From an uncultured Eubacteriales bacterium (GTDB lineage Bacteria > Bacillota > Clostridia > Christensenellales > Borkfalkiaceae), in assembly GCA_900540805.1 (NCBI GenBank), contig UQHL01000004.1:110002-174001 (forward strand): DNA of 64,000 nucleotides, read 5' to 3'. A program made the position numbers and the translations under genes. A model generated the notes under the pieces. The model saw only the letters and a program-made list of their open reading frames with translations, searched no databases and was not told the DNA's origin. The stretch's first letter is position 1. Each line of letters begins with the position of its first letter. Below, one piece after another: positions 18,022 to 26,726 of the stretch.

Positions 18022-18068
18022 ACGGGCATACCGCAAAAAAGCCGATCGCTCTTTCGCGGTATGCCCGT
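18022..18068 (-). terminator. Terminator of the pyr operon
   Basis: A perfect 13 bp stem, ACGGGCATACCGC/GCGGTATGCCCGT, with a 21-base loop, followed on the minus strand by a run of eight T. It lies 12 bp after the pyrE stop. Confidence 0.9.
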
Positions 18069-18080
18069 GTGCTTTTCCGC

Positions 18081-18743
18081 TTACTCCACGCCGTAGGTTT
18101 TGCGGTAGGCGTACATAGCGGGAAGATACTCCTTTCCCTCGATCACGCCCTTTTCAATCGCCCCGATGATGTCCGCCATCGTGACGATGGAATACACCTT
18201 TACGCCGAACTCCGCGTATGCTTCCTGCACGGCGGAGCGTTCGCTCTGCAAGCCCTTTTCCATTCTATCTACGGAGATGACCATTCCCGCGACCTCGACG
18301 TCGGCAGTCTCCTTCAGCTTGGGCAAAATTTCCCGAAGCGCCTTGCCCGAGGTCATCACGTCCTCGACGATAATCACCCGCTCGCCCGCTTCGAGAGCCT
18401 TTCCGACAAACAGTCCGCCTTCGCCGTGATCCTTGGCCTCTTTCCGATCGAAGCAGTAATTCATGTCCGCGCCGTACCTTTCATAAAGCGCGATCGCGGT
18501 GGTGACGGCGAGGGGAATCCCCTTGTAGGCGGGCCCGACGAGGGTATCCGCCTCTATGCCGTTATCGTGGATACAGGCCGCGTAATACTCTCCCAGCTTC
18601 GCCAGCTGCGCGCCCGTCTTATAGTTGCCCGTATTGATGAAATAGGGAGCCTTCCGACCGCTCTTCAACGTAAATTCACCGAAGCGCAAAACGCCGTTTT
18701 CCACCATGAAACGGATAAACTTTTCCTTATAATTGAGTTCCAT
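18081..18743 (-). CDS. pyrE: Orotate phosphoribosyltransferase
   Basis: 220 residues. The PRPP-binding motif VIIVEDVMTSGKA (about 119-131), GPAYKGIPLAV (about 66-76) and N-terminal LKSGRKAPYFINTG (about 22-35) are typical. It makes OMP from orotate and PRPP. It is the last gene of pyrR-B-C-F-K-D-E, 19 bp after pyrD, and ends at a strong terminator. A GGAGG site precedes the ATG. Confidence 0.95.
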   Translation of the reverse strand: MELNYKEKFIRFMVENGVLRFGEFTLKSGRKAPYFINTGNYKTGAQLAKLGEYYAACIHDNGIEADTLVGPAYKGIPLAVTTAIALYERYGADMNYCFDRKEAKDHGEGGLFVGKALEAGERVIIVEDVMTSGKALREILPKLKETADVEVAGMVISVDRMEKGLQSERSAVQEAYAEFGVKVYSIVTMADIIGAIEKGVIEGKEYLPAMYAYRKTYGVE

Positions 18744-18762
18744 TTTTTCTGTCCTCCCGAAT

Positions 18763-19674
18763 TTAATTGAGTTTGAGCGCGCCCGTCAGCTCGCCGATGT
18801 TCTTTACGCCGTGCGCGTCGCACCAGGCGTCGAGTCCGTCGATGATCTTCGGACACGCGGACGTATCCGTGAAATTGGCCGTACCCACCTGAACGGCGAC
18901 GGCGCCCGCCAGAAGAAACTCCACGGCGTCCTCCGCGCAGGTGATACCGCCCATGCCCACGACGGGGATCTTTACCGCATGCGCCGCCTCGAACACCATG
19001 CGCACCGCAATCGGCTTAATCCCCGCGCCCGATACGCCGCCCGTATTGTTGGCCAGCACGGGACGGCGGCGTTCGATATCGATCGCCATGCCCGTAAAGG
19101 TATTGACGAGGGAAACCGCGTCCGCGCCGCCCTCTTCCGCCGCCCGCGCGTTGGCGGCGACGCTTTCGACGTTTGGCGAAAGCTTGACCATCAAAGGCGT
19201 TTTTTTCAGCGCGGCCTTGGATACGCGCGTCACTTCCCTTACGCTTTCGGGACGAATTCCGAACGCCATGCCGCCGCAGCGGACATTGGGGCAGGAGATA
19301 TTCAGCTCGATCATGTCCGCAAGCCCGTCCAGCCGCGCGCAGATCGCCGCGTACTCCTCGAGCGTCTTGCCCGCGACGTTGGCGATCACCGCCGTGCCCG
19401 TCCCCTTCAGCCACTCGAGATCGTGCGCGATAAAATGCTCCGCTCCGGGGTTTTGCAGGCCGACGGCGTTGAGAATGACGCCGCGGGATTCCGCGATACG
19501 GGGCGTGGGATTGCCGAGACGCGGCTCCAGAGTAAGCCCTTTCGTCGATACGCCGCCGAGGCGGCCGATATCGTACAGCTCGTTATATTCGCGGCCGAAG
19601 CCGAAGGTACCCGACGCGGCGACGACGGGATTTTTCAGCGTCACGCCGCAAAGATTTACCGATAAATTGGCCAT
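18763..19674 (-). CDS. pyrD: Dihydroorotate dehydrogenase, catalytic subunit (PyrDB type)
   Basis: 303 residues. Class 1B features are NPVVAASGTFGFGREY (about 15-30), the catalytic Cys in ELNISCPNVRCGG (about 124-136), VKLSPNV, TGGVSGAGIKPIA (about 191-203) and GMGGITCAEDAVEFLLAGA. It oxidises dihydroorotate with FMN and passes electrons to PyrK. An AAGGA site precedes the ATG. The partner pyrK lies 84 bp upstream in the same operon. Confidence 0.95.
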   Translation of the reverse strand: MANLSVNLCGVTLKNPVVAASGTFGFGREYNELYDIGRLGGVSTKGLTLEPRLGNPTPRIAESRGVILNAVGLQNPGAEHFIAHDLEWLKGTGTAVIANVAGKTLEEYAAICARLDGLADMIELNISCPNVRCGGMAFGIRPESVREVTRVSKAALKKTPLMVKLSPNVESVAANARAAEEGGADAVSLVNTFTGMAIDIERRRPVLANNTGGVSGAGIKPIAVRMVFEAAHAVKIPVVGMGGITCAEDAVEFLLAGAVAVQVGTANFTDTSACPKIIDGLDAWCDAHGVKNIGELTGALKLN

Positions 19675-19758
19675 GATGTTTTTCCTTATTGTCTTTCTAA
19701 AGCTTGCCTTGCAAAACCGTTTTTAAGGTCTTTTCCTTATCTTACGCTTAAAATTCCG

Positions 19759-20514
19759 TTATAAAACCACTTCCCCGATCCCGAACACGGGGCCGTCCTT
19801 ACAGACGCGGGCGTGTTCGCCGTTCGTCTTCTCGCACACGCAGACGAGGCAGGCGCCGATCCCGCACCCCATGCGTTCCTCCAAAGAAACATAACAGGGA
19901 ATATCCCTGCCCTCGAGCACCGTTTTCAGAGCCCGAAGCATGGGCAGCGGCCCGCAGGAAAGCACGACGTCGGGGCGTTCTCCCGCCTCTAAATCCGCGG
20001 CGAAGGCCTGCACGGCGTTCATTTTTTCCCCGAAACTTCCGTCGTCCGTCACGGCGGTCAGCTTTTTCGCCCGTTTAAGTTCCTCAAGCCCGCATACCGC
20101 GCCTTTGTTGCGGAACCCGATATAGGCGGAAATTTCCTTTTCCGCCGCGTATTCCCCGATGACGGAAATCATGGGGAAGATCCCTACGCCGCCGCCCACG
20201 AGGGCGATCTTTTTTTCGTTTTCTTTGAGATAAAAGCCGTTGCCGAGAGGCAGGAGCGCGTCGAGCGTTTCCCCCGCCTTCCTTTCGGACAGCAGCTTTG
20301 TGCCCTCGCCCCTGATCTGATAACAGACCGTGACTTTTTCCCCGTCCGCTTTGCATACCGCCAGAGGACGCTTCAAAAGGTGCGCCCCGCCCACCGAAAG
20401 GTCGGCAAACTGCCCCGCGCGTATCTTCACCGCCTCGGGAAGCGCCAATGTCAAAGAATAGATATTTTCCGCCGCGGGCTTATTTTCGAGAATCGTCGCT
20501 TGGTATTCCCTCAT
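19759..20514 (-). CDS. pyrK: Dihydroorotate dehydrogenase electron-transfer subunit
   Basis: 251 residues. The FAD-binding RPLAVCK region, NAD-binding LVGGGVGIFPM (about 106-116) and the C-terminal [2Fe-2S] Cys motif ERMGCGIGACLVCVC (about 213-227, with a fourth Cys in HARVCKDGPVF) are present. It links PyrD to NAD+. It starts 4 bp after the pyrF stop, so coupling is likely. Confidence 0.95.
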   Translation of the reverse strand: MREYQATILENKPAAENIYSLTLALPEAVKIRAGQFADLSVGGAHLLKRPLAVCKADGEKVTVCYQIRGEGTKLLSERKAGETLDALLPLGNGFYLKENEKKIALVGGGVGIFPMISVIGEYAAEKEISAYIGFRNKGAVCGLEELKRAKKLTAVTDDGSFGEKMNAVQAFAADLEAGERPDVVLSCGPLPMLRALKTVLEGRDIPCYVSLEERMGCGIGACLVCVCEKTNGEHARVCKDGPVFGIGEVVL

Positions 20515-20518
20515 GATT

Positions 20519-21427
20519 TCACTTCCCCATTCTGCCGATGGTTTCGGACAGGTCCTTTTTCATGGCGAGCGCCGCCGCGCGCGCCGCTTCGTAATAGGTT
20601 CCGCCCGTTTTCTTATAGGCGCATATGATCCCGCGCGAATTGTTGACCACGCCGCCGAGACCGTTTTTCCCGAAACAGCATTTCAGCATTTCGGCGTTTG
20701 CGCCCTGCGCGCCGTAGCCGGGAATGAGGAAAAAGGTATGCGGCAGCTTTGCCCGCAGGGAAGCCGCTTCCGCGGGATGCGTGGCGCCCACCACCGCGCC
20801 CACCGCCGAATAGCCGTATCTGCCCGCCGTAGGCTCGCCCCACTTTTCCACGAGGCCGCCCATGTATTCATAAACGGGCGTTCCGTTTTCGAGCAGGAGG
20901 TTCTGCAGCTCGCCGCTCGAGGGATTGGAGGTTTTGACCAGCACAAAAATCCCCTTGCCGCGCTTCGCGCAGTCCTCGACGAAGGGCGCAATTCCGTCCG
21001 TGCCGAGATACCCGTTGACGGTCAGAAAATCGGACGGAAACGCGGAAAACCGCGCGCCGTTCACCTCCGTTTCGCCGAGAAAGGCTTTCGAATAGCAGGC
21101 CGCAGTGGAACCGATGTCGTTGCGTTTTGCGTCCGCGATGACGACGAGGCCCTTTTCCGCGGCGTATTTCAGGGTAGCCTCGTAGGCTTTCAGCCCCTCC
21201 GCGCCGTACATTTCGTAATAGGCGATCTGCACTTTTACGGACGGAACGACGTCGTAAAGCGTGTCGATGAGTTTTTTATTGAAATCGAAAATGCGCTCCG
21301 CGACGTCGGAAAAATTTTTCGCGCCCGCGCGCATATCGTCGGGAAGATAGTCGAAAGAGGTGTCCAGCCCCACGCAGGTGGGATTTTGCAGCTCGATAAT
21401 GCGTTCGATCAGCCGATCCGTAATCAT
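20519..21427 (-). CDS. pyrF: Orotidine 5'-phosphate decarboxylase, type 2
   Basis: 302 residues, the longer type 2 (PyrF/Ura3-like TIGR02127) form. VGLDTSFDYLP (about 19-29), the catalytic VIADAKRNDIGSTA (about 96-109) and the phosphate-binding IPGYGAQGA (about 228-236) are visible. It converts OMP to UMP, the last step of the pathway. It lies 14 bp after pyrC. Confidence 0.95.
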   Translation of the reverse strand: MITDRLIERIIELQNPTCVGLDTSFDYLPDDMRAGAKNFSDVAERIFDFNKKLIDTLYDVVPSVKVQIAYYEMYGAEGLKAYEATLKYAAEKGLVVIADAKRNDIGSTAACYSKAFLGETEVNGARFSAFPSDFLTVNGYLGTDGIAPFVEDCAKRGKGIFVLVKTSNPSSGELQNLLLENGTPVYEYMGGLVEKWGEPTAGRYGYSAVGAVVGATHPAEAASLRAKLPHTFFLIPGYGAQGANAEMLKCCFGKNGLGGVVNNSRGIICAYKKTGGTYYEAARAAALAMKKDLSETIGRMGK

Positions 21428-21441
21428 GTCCGTTTCTCCTT

Positions 21442-22707
21442 TTACGCTTTGTATTTCACGTCGCCGTCAACCAGCGTGTATTTCACGACGCCCGAAAGCC
21501 TGCGGCCGTTGAAGGGCGTGTTTTTGCCCTTGGAAACAAATTTTGCGGAATCGACGACAAATTCCTCGTTCAGGTCCGCAATCGTGAGGTCGGCCGCCCC
21601 GCCCGCCTCGATCTTCCCGCCGCCTAAATTTAATATATCGGAGGGATTGCGGCTCATTTTGTCCGCGATTTCGCTGAGCGTCAAGGCGCCCGCCTTATAT
21701 AAATAAGTGATTGCAAAGGCGAAGGAGGTCTCGATTCCGCTGATTCCGAACGCCGCCAAATTGTATTCCACATCCTTGTCGTTGGCGTGATGCGGCGCGT
21801 GGTCGGTGACGATTGCGTCCAGCGTTCCATCCTTCAATCCTTCGATAATCGCAACCCTGTCCCGCTCCTCGCGGATCGGCGGGTTGACTTTGGTATTGGT
21901 GTCGAAGCCCGTGATGAGATCGTCCGTCGCGGCGAAATAGTGCGGGCAGGTCTCCGCCGTTACCTTGACGCCCGCGCGTTTGGCGTCGCGGATCAGCCGC
22001 ACGCCGCTGTACGTCGAAACGTGACAGATATGCACGGGCACGCCGAGGCTTTCGGCAAGGCAAAGCTCGCGCGCGATGCTCACGTCCTCCGCCGCGCGGG
22101 GAATCCCTTTCAGCCCCGCCAGCGTGGAATTGTAGCCCTCGTTGACCACGCCGCCGTCGGCCAGCTCCTTATCCTCGCAGTGGCAAAGGCATTTCATACC
22201 GAAGCCGCTCGCGTATTCCATCGCCAGGCGCATGAGGCGGGAGCTCGCCACCGCTTTTCCGTCGTCGGAGATCGCCACCGCGCCCGCCTTTTTCATCTCT
22301 CCGATGTCCGCCAGCTGTTCGCCGTTTTCCCCTTTGGTGATCGCGCCGATCGGGCGGATTTTGCACAGCCCCGCCTCTTCGCCGCGATGGCGGATATAGC
22401 TGATCACCACCTTATTGTCCGCGACGGGCTGCGTGTTGGGCATGCAGCAAACCTGCGTGAAGCCCCCTTTCACCGCCGCCCTCGAACCGCTTTCGATGTC
22501 CTCTTTGTACTCGAAGCCCGGTTCTCTCAGATGTACGTGCATGTCGATCAGCCCGGGAAACACGTGCAGCCCCGCCGCGTCGATCACAGCCTCGCCCTTT
22601 TCGGGCGCAATCGTCTCTGCGATTTTTTCGATTTTTCCGTCCGCGATACGAATGTCCTTTTTCTCCACCGTGTCCTTAAAAACCACGTTTCCGTTTTGGA
22701 TAATCAT
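21442..22707 (-). CDS. pyrC: Dihydroorotase
   Basis: 421 residues, class I. Zinc-binding DMHVHLREPGFEYKED (about 57-72), the VTAETCPHYF segment (about 226-235) and metal Asp in IVTDHAPHH (about 304-312) are present. The usual carboxylated lysine is not obvious: at the expected place the sequence reads ISDDGKAVASS, the pattern of class I enzymes that use Asp there. It cyclises carbamoyl-aspartate. It lies 16 bp after pyrB in the operon. Confidence 0.94.
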   Translation of the reverse strand: MIIQNGNVVFKDTVEKKDIRIADGKIEKIAETIAPEKGEAVIDAAGLHVFPGLIDMHVHLREPGFEYKEDIESGSRAAVKGGFTQVCCMPNTQPVADNKVVISYIRHRGEEAGLCKIRPIGAITKGENGEQLADIGEMKKAGAVAISDDGKAVASSRLMRLAMEYASGFGMKCLCHCEDKELADGGVVNEGYNSTLAGLKGIPRAAEDVSIARELCLAESLGVPVHICHVSTYSGVRLIRDAKRAGVKVTAETCPHYFAATDDLITGFDTNTKVNPPIREERDRVAIIEGLKDGTLDAIVTDHAPHHANDKDVEYNLAAFGISGIETSFAFAITYLYKAGALTLSEIADKMSRNPSDILNLGGGKIEAGGAADLTIADLNEEFVVDSAKFVSKGKNTPFNGRRLSGVVKYTLVDGDVKYKA

Positions 22708-22723
22708 TTTCTTTACACCTCGC

Positions 22724-23653
22724 TTATTTACCCGATTTTCTGAATTGTTCCAACAGGAACAAAAGCGCCATTCTCACCGCCACGCCCGACAGCACCTGAT
22801 CCTCGATACGGCTTTTCCCGTCGTCTATCACCGCGCTCGTCAGCTCCACGCCGCGGTTTACGGGGCCGGGGTGCATGACGATCGCGTCCGGCGAAGCCAG
22901 GGACAGCACCTTTTCGTTTACGCCGTAAAATTCCGCGTACTCGTTGAGGGAGGGGAAGTTGCCCGCCTGCTGACGCTCCAGCTGAATGCGCAGCCCCATG
23001 ACGACGTCCGCGCCCTCCACCGCCTCCTCACGGGAGGCGCACAGCTTCGCGCCCAATCGGTCGATCCCTTTCGGAATCAGCGTTTCGGGCGCGAACATTT
23101 TGACCTCCGCGCCCAATTTCGTCAGGCCGAACAGATCCGATTTCGCCACGCGGGAATGCTTGATATCCCCGAGAATCGCCACCTTCAGTCCCTCTATCTT
23201 CCCGAACCGCTCCCGCATGGTGCACATGTCGAGGAGCGCCTGCGTGGGGTGCTCGTTCATGCCGTCGCCCGCGTTCAGAACGCTCGCCTTCACCGTTTTT
23301 GCAAGCAGATAGGGCGCGCCGCCCATGGGGTGGCGAATGATGATGAAGTCGTTTTTCATGGCGTCCAGCGTCTTTCCCGTATCGACGAGCGTTTCGCCCT
23401 TGGCTACGGAGGAGGAGCTTGCGGCGATGTTGATCGTGCTCGCGCCCATATACTTCGCCGCCAGCTCGAAGCTGGTGCGCGTGCGCGTGCTGTTTTCATA
23501 AAAGAGAATGGTCGCCGTACAGCCCTCGAGGTGGGGTAGTTTTTTAATCCCCTGCTTCAGCAGCTTTTTCATGTTCGCGGCGGTGTCGAGAATCTCGCTG
23601 ATCTCTTCCGCCGTCGCGTCGATCAGCCCCAGCATGTCCTTTCTTTTAATCAT
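22724..23653 (-). CDS. pyrB: Aspartate carbamoyltransferase, catalytic chain
   Basis: 309 residues. The carbamoyl-phosphate motif FYENSTRTRTSFE (about 50-62), the HPTQALLD segment (about 134-141) and HPGPVNRGVEL (about 262-272) are typical. It performs the first committed step of pyrimidine synthesis. There is no pyrI nearby, as expected in Firmicutes. Its start overlaps the end of pyrR by 8 bp. Confidence 0.95.
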   Translation of the reverse strand: MIKRKDMLGLIDATAEEISEILDTAANMKKLLKQGIKKLPHLEGCTATILFYENSTRTRTSFELAAKYMGASTINIAASSSSVAKGETLVDTGKTLDAMKNDFIIIRHPMGGAPYLLAKTVKASVLNAGDGMNEHPTQALLDMCTMRERFGKIEGLKVAILGDIKHSRVAKSDLFGLTKLGAEVKMFAPETLIPKGIDRLGAKLCASREEAVEGADVVMGLRIQLERQQAGNFPSLNEYAEFYGVNEKVLSLASPDAIVMHPGPVNRGVELTSAVIDDGKSRIEDQVLSGVAVRMALLFLLEQFRKSGK

Positions 23654-24194
23654 TTGCGTCCTCCTTTCCGATCACGATCCTGTCCTCCGCCGCGCCCAGC
23701 TCGGTAAAATACGCTTCGACGTATTCGCTGCGGGAAGTGGGGACGTTTTTGCCCACGAAATCGGCGCGGATCGGCAATTCCCTGCCCCCGCGGTCGATCA
23801 GCTCGAGCAGCTGTATTTCCCGCGGCCGTCCGATTTTGAAGATCGCTTCGAGCGCCGCGCGCACGCTTCGGCCCGTGTTCAGCACGTCGTCGCACAGCAC
23901 CGCAATTTTGTTTTCTATCGAAAAATCGGGCCGCTCCGCCGTATAGTCGGGCACAAAAAAAGCGGAAACCAGGTCGTCGCGCTGCATACCGATATCTATC
24001 CCGAAGGAAGGCACGGCGATCCCTTCCGCCTCGGAAAGACGCTCCCGTATGCGGTCCGCCACAACCTCGCCGCCGCGCTTGATGCCCAAAAGCACTACGT
24101 CGTTTAAGTTTTCGTTTCGCTCCGCGATTTCGTGCGCCAGACGGACGAGCGTCCGACGCATGCCGCCTGCGTCCATGATAACGTGTTCTGCCAT
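23646..24194 (-). CDS. pyrR: Pyrimidine operon attenuation protein / uracil phosphoribosyltransferase
   Basis: 182 residues from the ATG at 24194, the family's normal size. An upstream ATG at 24248 lies within the leader hairpin and is rejected. The PRPP motif VAVLCDDVLNTGRSVRAA is seen as IAVLCDDVLNTGRSVRAA (about 94-111), with GIKRGGEVVADRI and the RNA-binding YRDDL replaced by MQRDDLVSAF. In Firmicutes PyrR binds the pyr leader with UMP and causes termination. It is the first gene of the operon, behind such a leader. Confidence 0.92.
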   Translation of the reverse strand: MAEHVIMDAGGMRRTLVRLAHEIAERNENLNDVVLLGIKRGGEVVADRIRERLSEAEGIAVPSFGIDIGMQRDDLVSAFFVPDYTAERPDFSIENKIAVLCDDVLNTGRSVRAALEAIFKIGRPREIQLLELIDRGGRELPIRADFVGKNVPTSRSEYVEAYFTELGAAEDRIVIGKEDAND

Positions 24195-24213
24195 GCGTTT
24201 TTTCTCCGAAAAT

Positions 24214-24246
24214 AAAAAGCGGCCTCGGACCGTCGCCCAAGACCGC
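24214..24246 (-). terminator. Leader terminator (attenuator) upstream of pyrR
   Basis: On the minus strand GCGGTCTTGGGC pairs with GGTCCGAGGCCGC (G-U pairs allowed) and is followed by TTTTTATTTT, 20 bp before the pyrR start. The 3' arm contains GGTCCGAGG, close to the core of PyrR-binding loops. Its place between promoter and pyrR fits PyrR/UMP-controlled attenuation. Confidence 0.7.
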
Positions 24247-24358
24247 AAATGCTTTCTCTGTTCTCCTCCCCCGCAAAAGGCGTGCGGAAAAGTCCGAAGA
24301 ATATTCGTTTGCTTTATCGTCTTGTCGGCATCACGGTACCGCTCTTAAAGATACTTCA

Positions 24359-24387
24359 ATTATAGCACACTCTTTTCCGCTTGTAAA
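24359..24387 (-). promoter_or_regulatory. Sigma-A promoter of the pyr operon
   Basis: TTTACA (24387-24382), 17 bp, TATAAT (24364-24359) on the minus strand. The leader to the pyrR start is about 158 nt and holds the attenuator. Confidence 0.8.
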
Positions 24388-24416
24388 GGGATCGGGAGGC
24401 GTTTTCCGATATTTTT

Positions 24417-25112
24417 TCAATAGATTTTCACCAGCTTGAAATCCGTCTTATCGCAGGAGGTGAGGTGATATTCCACGCCGTTTTTTTCGGAAGAGAGAGG
24501 GAAAAACACGGGGCCGTGCAGATGTCCGAAGATTACTTTATCCACGCCGTTGTTTTCGAAAAGCGAGGTAAACAGGCTGTCCTCGCGCTTGAGGTTGAAG
24601 GGCGGATAATGGATCAGCGCAATCGTTTTGTCCCCCTCCTGCCGCAGCGGCTTCACCGTTTCGAAAGCGAGGCGGAAGCGCTCCGCTTCGCGAAGGTACA
24701 GCTTTTGGTCCTGTTCGGTGTAATCGGGGCTGCCCGGACACGTCCACCCGCGGGAACCGACGATCACGTATTCCCCGAGCCGCACTCCGTCCGTCTGTAA
24801 AAAGAAAAACGAGGGATCGGGCGCGCGGTCGCGCAGACGGGTAATCCCGTTCCACCAATAGTCGTGATTGCCGCGGATAAACACCTTTTTTCCGGGCAAG
24901 GGGGAAAGCGAACGCAAATCCTCCATCGCGCCGTCCATCTTCATCGCCCAGCTGATGTCTCCCGCAATGAGAACCGCGTCCTCCTCCGTCACCTTTTCCC
25001 GCCAGTCGGCTTTTATTTTTTCGAAATGCCCCTCCCAGTTTCCGCCGAATACGTCCATGGGCTTTTCGGCGTTTGCGGAAAGGTGCAGATCGCTGATCGC
25101 GTAAATATTCAT
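24417..25112 (-). CDS. Metallophosphoesterase
   Basis: 231 residues. The calcineurin-like motifs are ISDLHLS (about 6-12), AGDISWAM (about 49-56), RGNHDYWW (about 80-87) and the C-terminal GHLHG (about 197-201), with a further His in LIHYPPF. All two-metal ligands appear present. It is probably a soluble phosphoesterase or phosphodiesterase of the YkuE/YpbG-like group. It is a single gene; substrate unknown. Confidence 0.88.
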   Translation of the reverse strand: MNIYAISDLHLSANAEKPMDVFGGNWEGHFEKIKADWREKVTEEDAVLIAGDISWAMKMDGAMEDLRSLSPLPGKKVFIRGNHDYWWNGITRLRDRAPDPSFFFLQTDGVRLGEYVIVGSRGWTCPGSPDYTEQDQKLYLREAERFRLAFETVKPLRQEGDKTIALIHYPPFNLKREDSLFTSLFENNGVDKVIFGHLHGPVFFPLSSEKNGVEYHLTSCDKTDFKLVKIY

Positions 25113-25212
25113 GCCAACAGTATAGCAGATTTTTCCCGAAAAGGCAAGATTTTCATGCCGTTTCGGCCGAAAGATAAATTTTTAATAATGAGCCCGAAAG
25201 CGATTAAATTTT

Positions 25213-25485
25213 TTATTCTTTTCGGTCGTCTCGATCTTCCTCATCAATTTTATTTATAAATATTTGCATGCGTTTACGTATGAAAATGGAAAATGGAACC
25301 CACATAATTCCCACAAGTATAAGAATAATTCCGATACCTATAAATTGCAGATTATGATGATACTCAATAAGCGAATATATCCCCAAAGCTACAAATATAG
25401 GCAAAAAAATAATCGGCAATGCTATTGCAGCGTGATAAGTAAACTTATAACCTTTTTTCAAGTCTTCTTTAAATTTTTTATTCAT
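25213..25485 (-). CDS. Small two-TM membrane protein
   Basis: 90 residues from the ATG at 25485 (GAGGAAG site). Upstream is a sigma-A promoter, TTGCTA-17 bp-TATAAT, at about 25501-25529, which excludes the longer frame. It has hydrophobic segments at about 17-37 and 47-67 and a charged C-terminus (NKIDEEDRDDRKE). AT-richer than its neighbours. No family is recognised. Confidence 0.6.
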   Translation of the reverse strand: MNKKFKEDLKKGYKFTYHAAIALPIIFLPIFVALGIYSLIEYHHNLQFIGIGIILILVGIMWVPFSIFIRKRMQIFINKIDEEDRDDRKE

Positions 25486-25563
25486 AACTTCCTCAGCTAG
25501 TATTATATTATACTTTTTATAACTTAGCAAGTCTTTTTCGAGCAAATATTAATAGGTTTTTAC

Positions 25564-25595
25564 AAAAAAATCCCTCCCGCGTTTCGCGGAAGGAA
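25564..25595 (-). terminator. Terminator after the Cys-rich protein gene
   Basis: On the minus strand TTCCTTCCGCG-AAA-CGCGGGAGGGA forms an 11 bp stem, followed by seven T. Confidence 0.85.
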
Positions 25596-25640
25596 CTTTC
25601 GTTTATTTGGGAAACATATCCGGACGCGGAGCGGCGGACG

Positions 25641-26312
25641 TCAGCAGCGTCCCTCGCCGCCCTTGCAGGCGCAGGCCCGTGCCTGAGGATAAAGCGGAAG
25701 CTCGAAGAAGCCCGTGCAGACCTCGCGGGAGTATTCCTGTGCGGGGGGAATGGCGCAATAGCCGTAGGACGGCACCAGCAATTCCACCTGCATGGCGATC
25801 TTGAGAATAACGGTAGTACACATGCTGACGGTAAACGTGTTGTTGGCCGCGTTGAAGGTGCCCTCGGGGGCCACGGCGCTGACCACGCCTTTCACCGTGA
25901 AGGGCATGATGGAAGGAGACGGAACGAAGAGGAGAACGTCCTCGTTCATCGTCACGGATGAGGTCGCCTTGCCTTCGACGCCCGCCGCGTCCATATACAA
26001 CACCTCGACGGGTATCGTGACGGACGCCTGAACGCGGGCGCACTGTTTGTCGGACTGGCGATCTATATTGAGATTGGAAACGGTCGCCTCGGAAGAGAGA
26101 GACCTCGCGCTGATAAACGTGAGCGGATATGTAGGATTTGCGGGAACGAAGTCGGTAAGTTCCAACGTATAGTTTTCAAGCTGCGTCTGCTTGATGCAGG
26201 CGTCGAATATCTTTTCCGCCTGAATGCATACCTTTTCCGTCAAGCCGTTCAACGGATTGCCCGTAATCGTTCCGGGACATTTATCCGATTGAAAATTAGA
26301 AAAAAACGACAT
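25641..26312 (-). CDS. Cys-rich protein, possibly spore-coat related
   Basis: 223 residues with an AAGGAGGT-like site before the ATG. Visible are NPLNGLTEKVCIQAEKIFDACIKQ near the N-terminus, a middle of alternating beta strands, and a Cys-rich end (YGYCAIPPAQEYSREVC, ACACKGGEGRC). Proteins of this build occur in spore-forming Clostridia near coat genes (DUF3794-like pattern), but the family assignment is tentative. It lies next to a LysM gene and spoVB, which supports a spore envelope role by context only. Confidence 0.5.
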   Translation of the reverse strand: MSFFSNFQSDKCPGTITGNPLNGLTEKVCIQAEKIFDACIKQTQLENYTLELTDFVPANPTYPLTFISARSLSSEATVSNLNIDRQSDKQCARVQASVTIPVEVLYMDAAGVEGKATSSVTMNEDVLLFVPSPSIMPFTVKGVVSAVAPEGTFNAANNTFTVSMCTTVILKIAMQVELLVPSYGYCAIPPAQEYSREVCTGFFELPLYPQARACACKGGEGRC

Positions 26313-26369
26313 TTTTTACCTCCGTAATTAATTACTTATTATATCTTATGTTTTACCCTGCGCTTTTCG

Positions 26370-26657
26370 TTACGCCTGCAATAATACTTTCATGCCCGGA
26401 TAGAGCAGAGAAGTCATATTTTTTTGCTCGAAGTTTTCCTCGCTCCCCGAAAGCAAGGTTTTGGTGTCTCCCGCGCGCACGGTATAAAGGTTTCCCCGAA
26501 GTTTCGGGATACGCAGGATCTGCCCTTCCCACAACTCCGTTTTCAGCGAGTTGAAGCCGACGATCGCACATTCGGGCAGGGAGAACGCCTCCGCGACGGC
26601 TCTCAGCGTCTGTCCGCGTTTGACCTTATAAAATTGAGGAATCACATTTTTTAACAT
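26370..26657 (-). CDS. LysM-domain protein
   Basis: 95 residues from the ATG at 26657. Two LysM-like modules are seen: YKVKRGQTLRAVAEAFSLPECAIVGFNSL (first half) and the weaker YTVRAGDTKTLLSGSEENF (second half). LysM binds peptidoglycan GlcNAc. With no signal peptide, it resembles small SafA/YaaH-type spore proteins. It is divergent from spoVB, and the shared 69 bp gap holds sigma-E-like elements. Confidence 0.7.
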   Translation of the reverse strand: MLKNVIPQFYKVKRGQTLRAVAEAFSLPECAIVGFNSLKTELWEGQILRIPKLRGNLYTVRAGDTKTLLSGSEENFEQKNMTSLLYPGMKVLLQA

Positions 26658-26663
26658 CACTCC

Positions 26664-26691
26664 ATTATATGCGGCGGGAAAAGAAATTATC
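26664..26691 (-). promoter_or_regulatory. Sigma-E-like promoter of the LysM gene
   Basis: On the minus strand GATAATT, 13 bp, CATATAAT, matching the mother-cell sigma-E pattern (TCATATT-type -35, CATACAAT-type -10). It overlaps the -35 region of the divergent spoVB promoter. The -10 ends 6 bp before the ATG. Confidence 0.45.
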
Positions 26692-26692
26692 C

Positions 26693-26721
26693 TCATAATT
26701 CCGCAGGAAGGCCCGTACAAT
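26693..26721 (+). promoter_or_regulatory. Sigma-E-like promoter of spoVB
   Basis: TCATAATT, 13 bp, CGTACAAT. This matches seven of eight positions of the sigma-E -10 and most of the -35. spoVB is sigma-E dependent in Bacillus subtilis, which supports the call. The -10 ends only 5 bp before the ATG. Confidence 0.5.
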
Positions 26722-26726
26722 AAATT

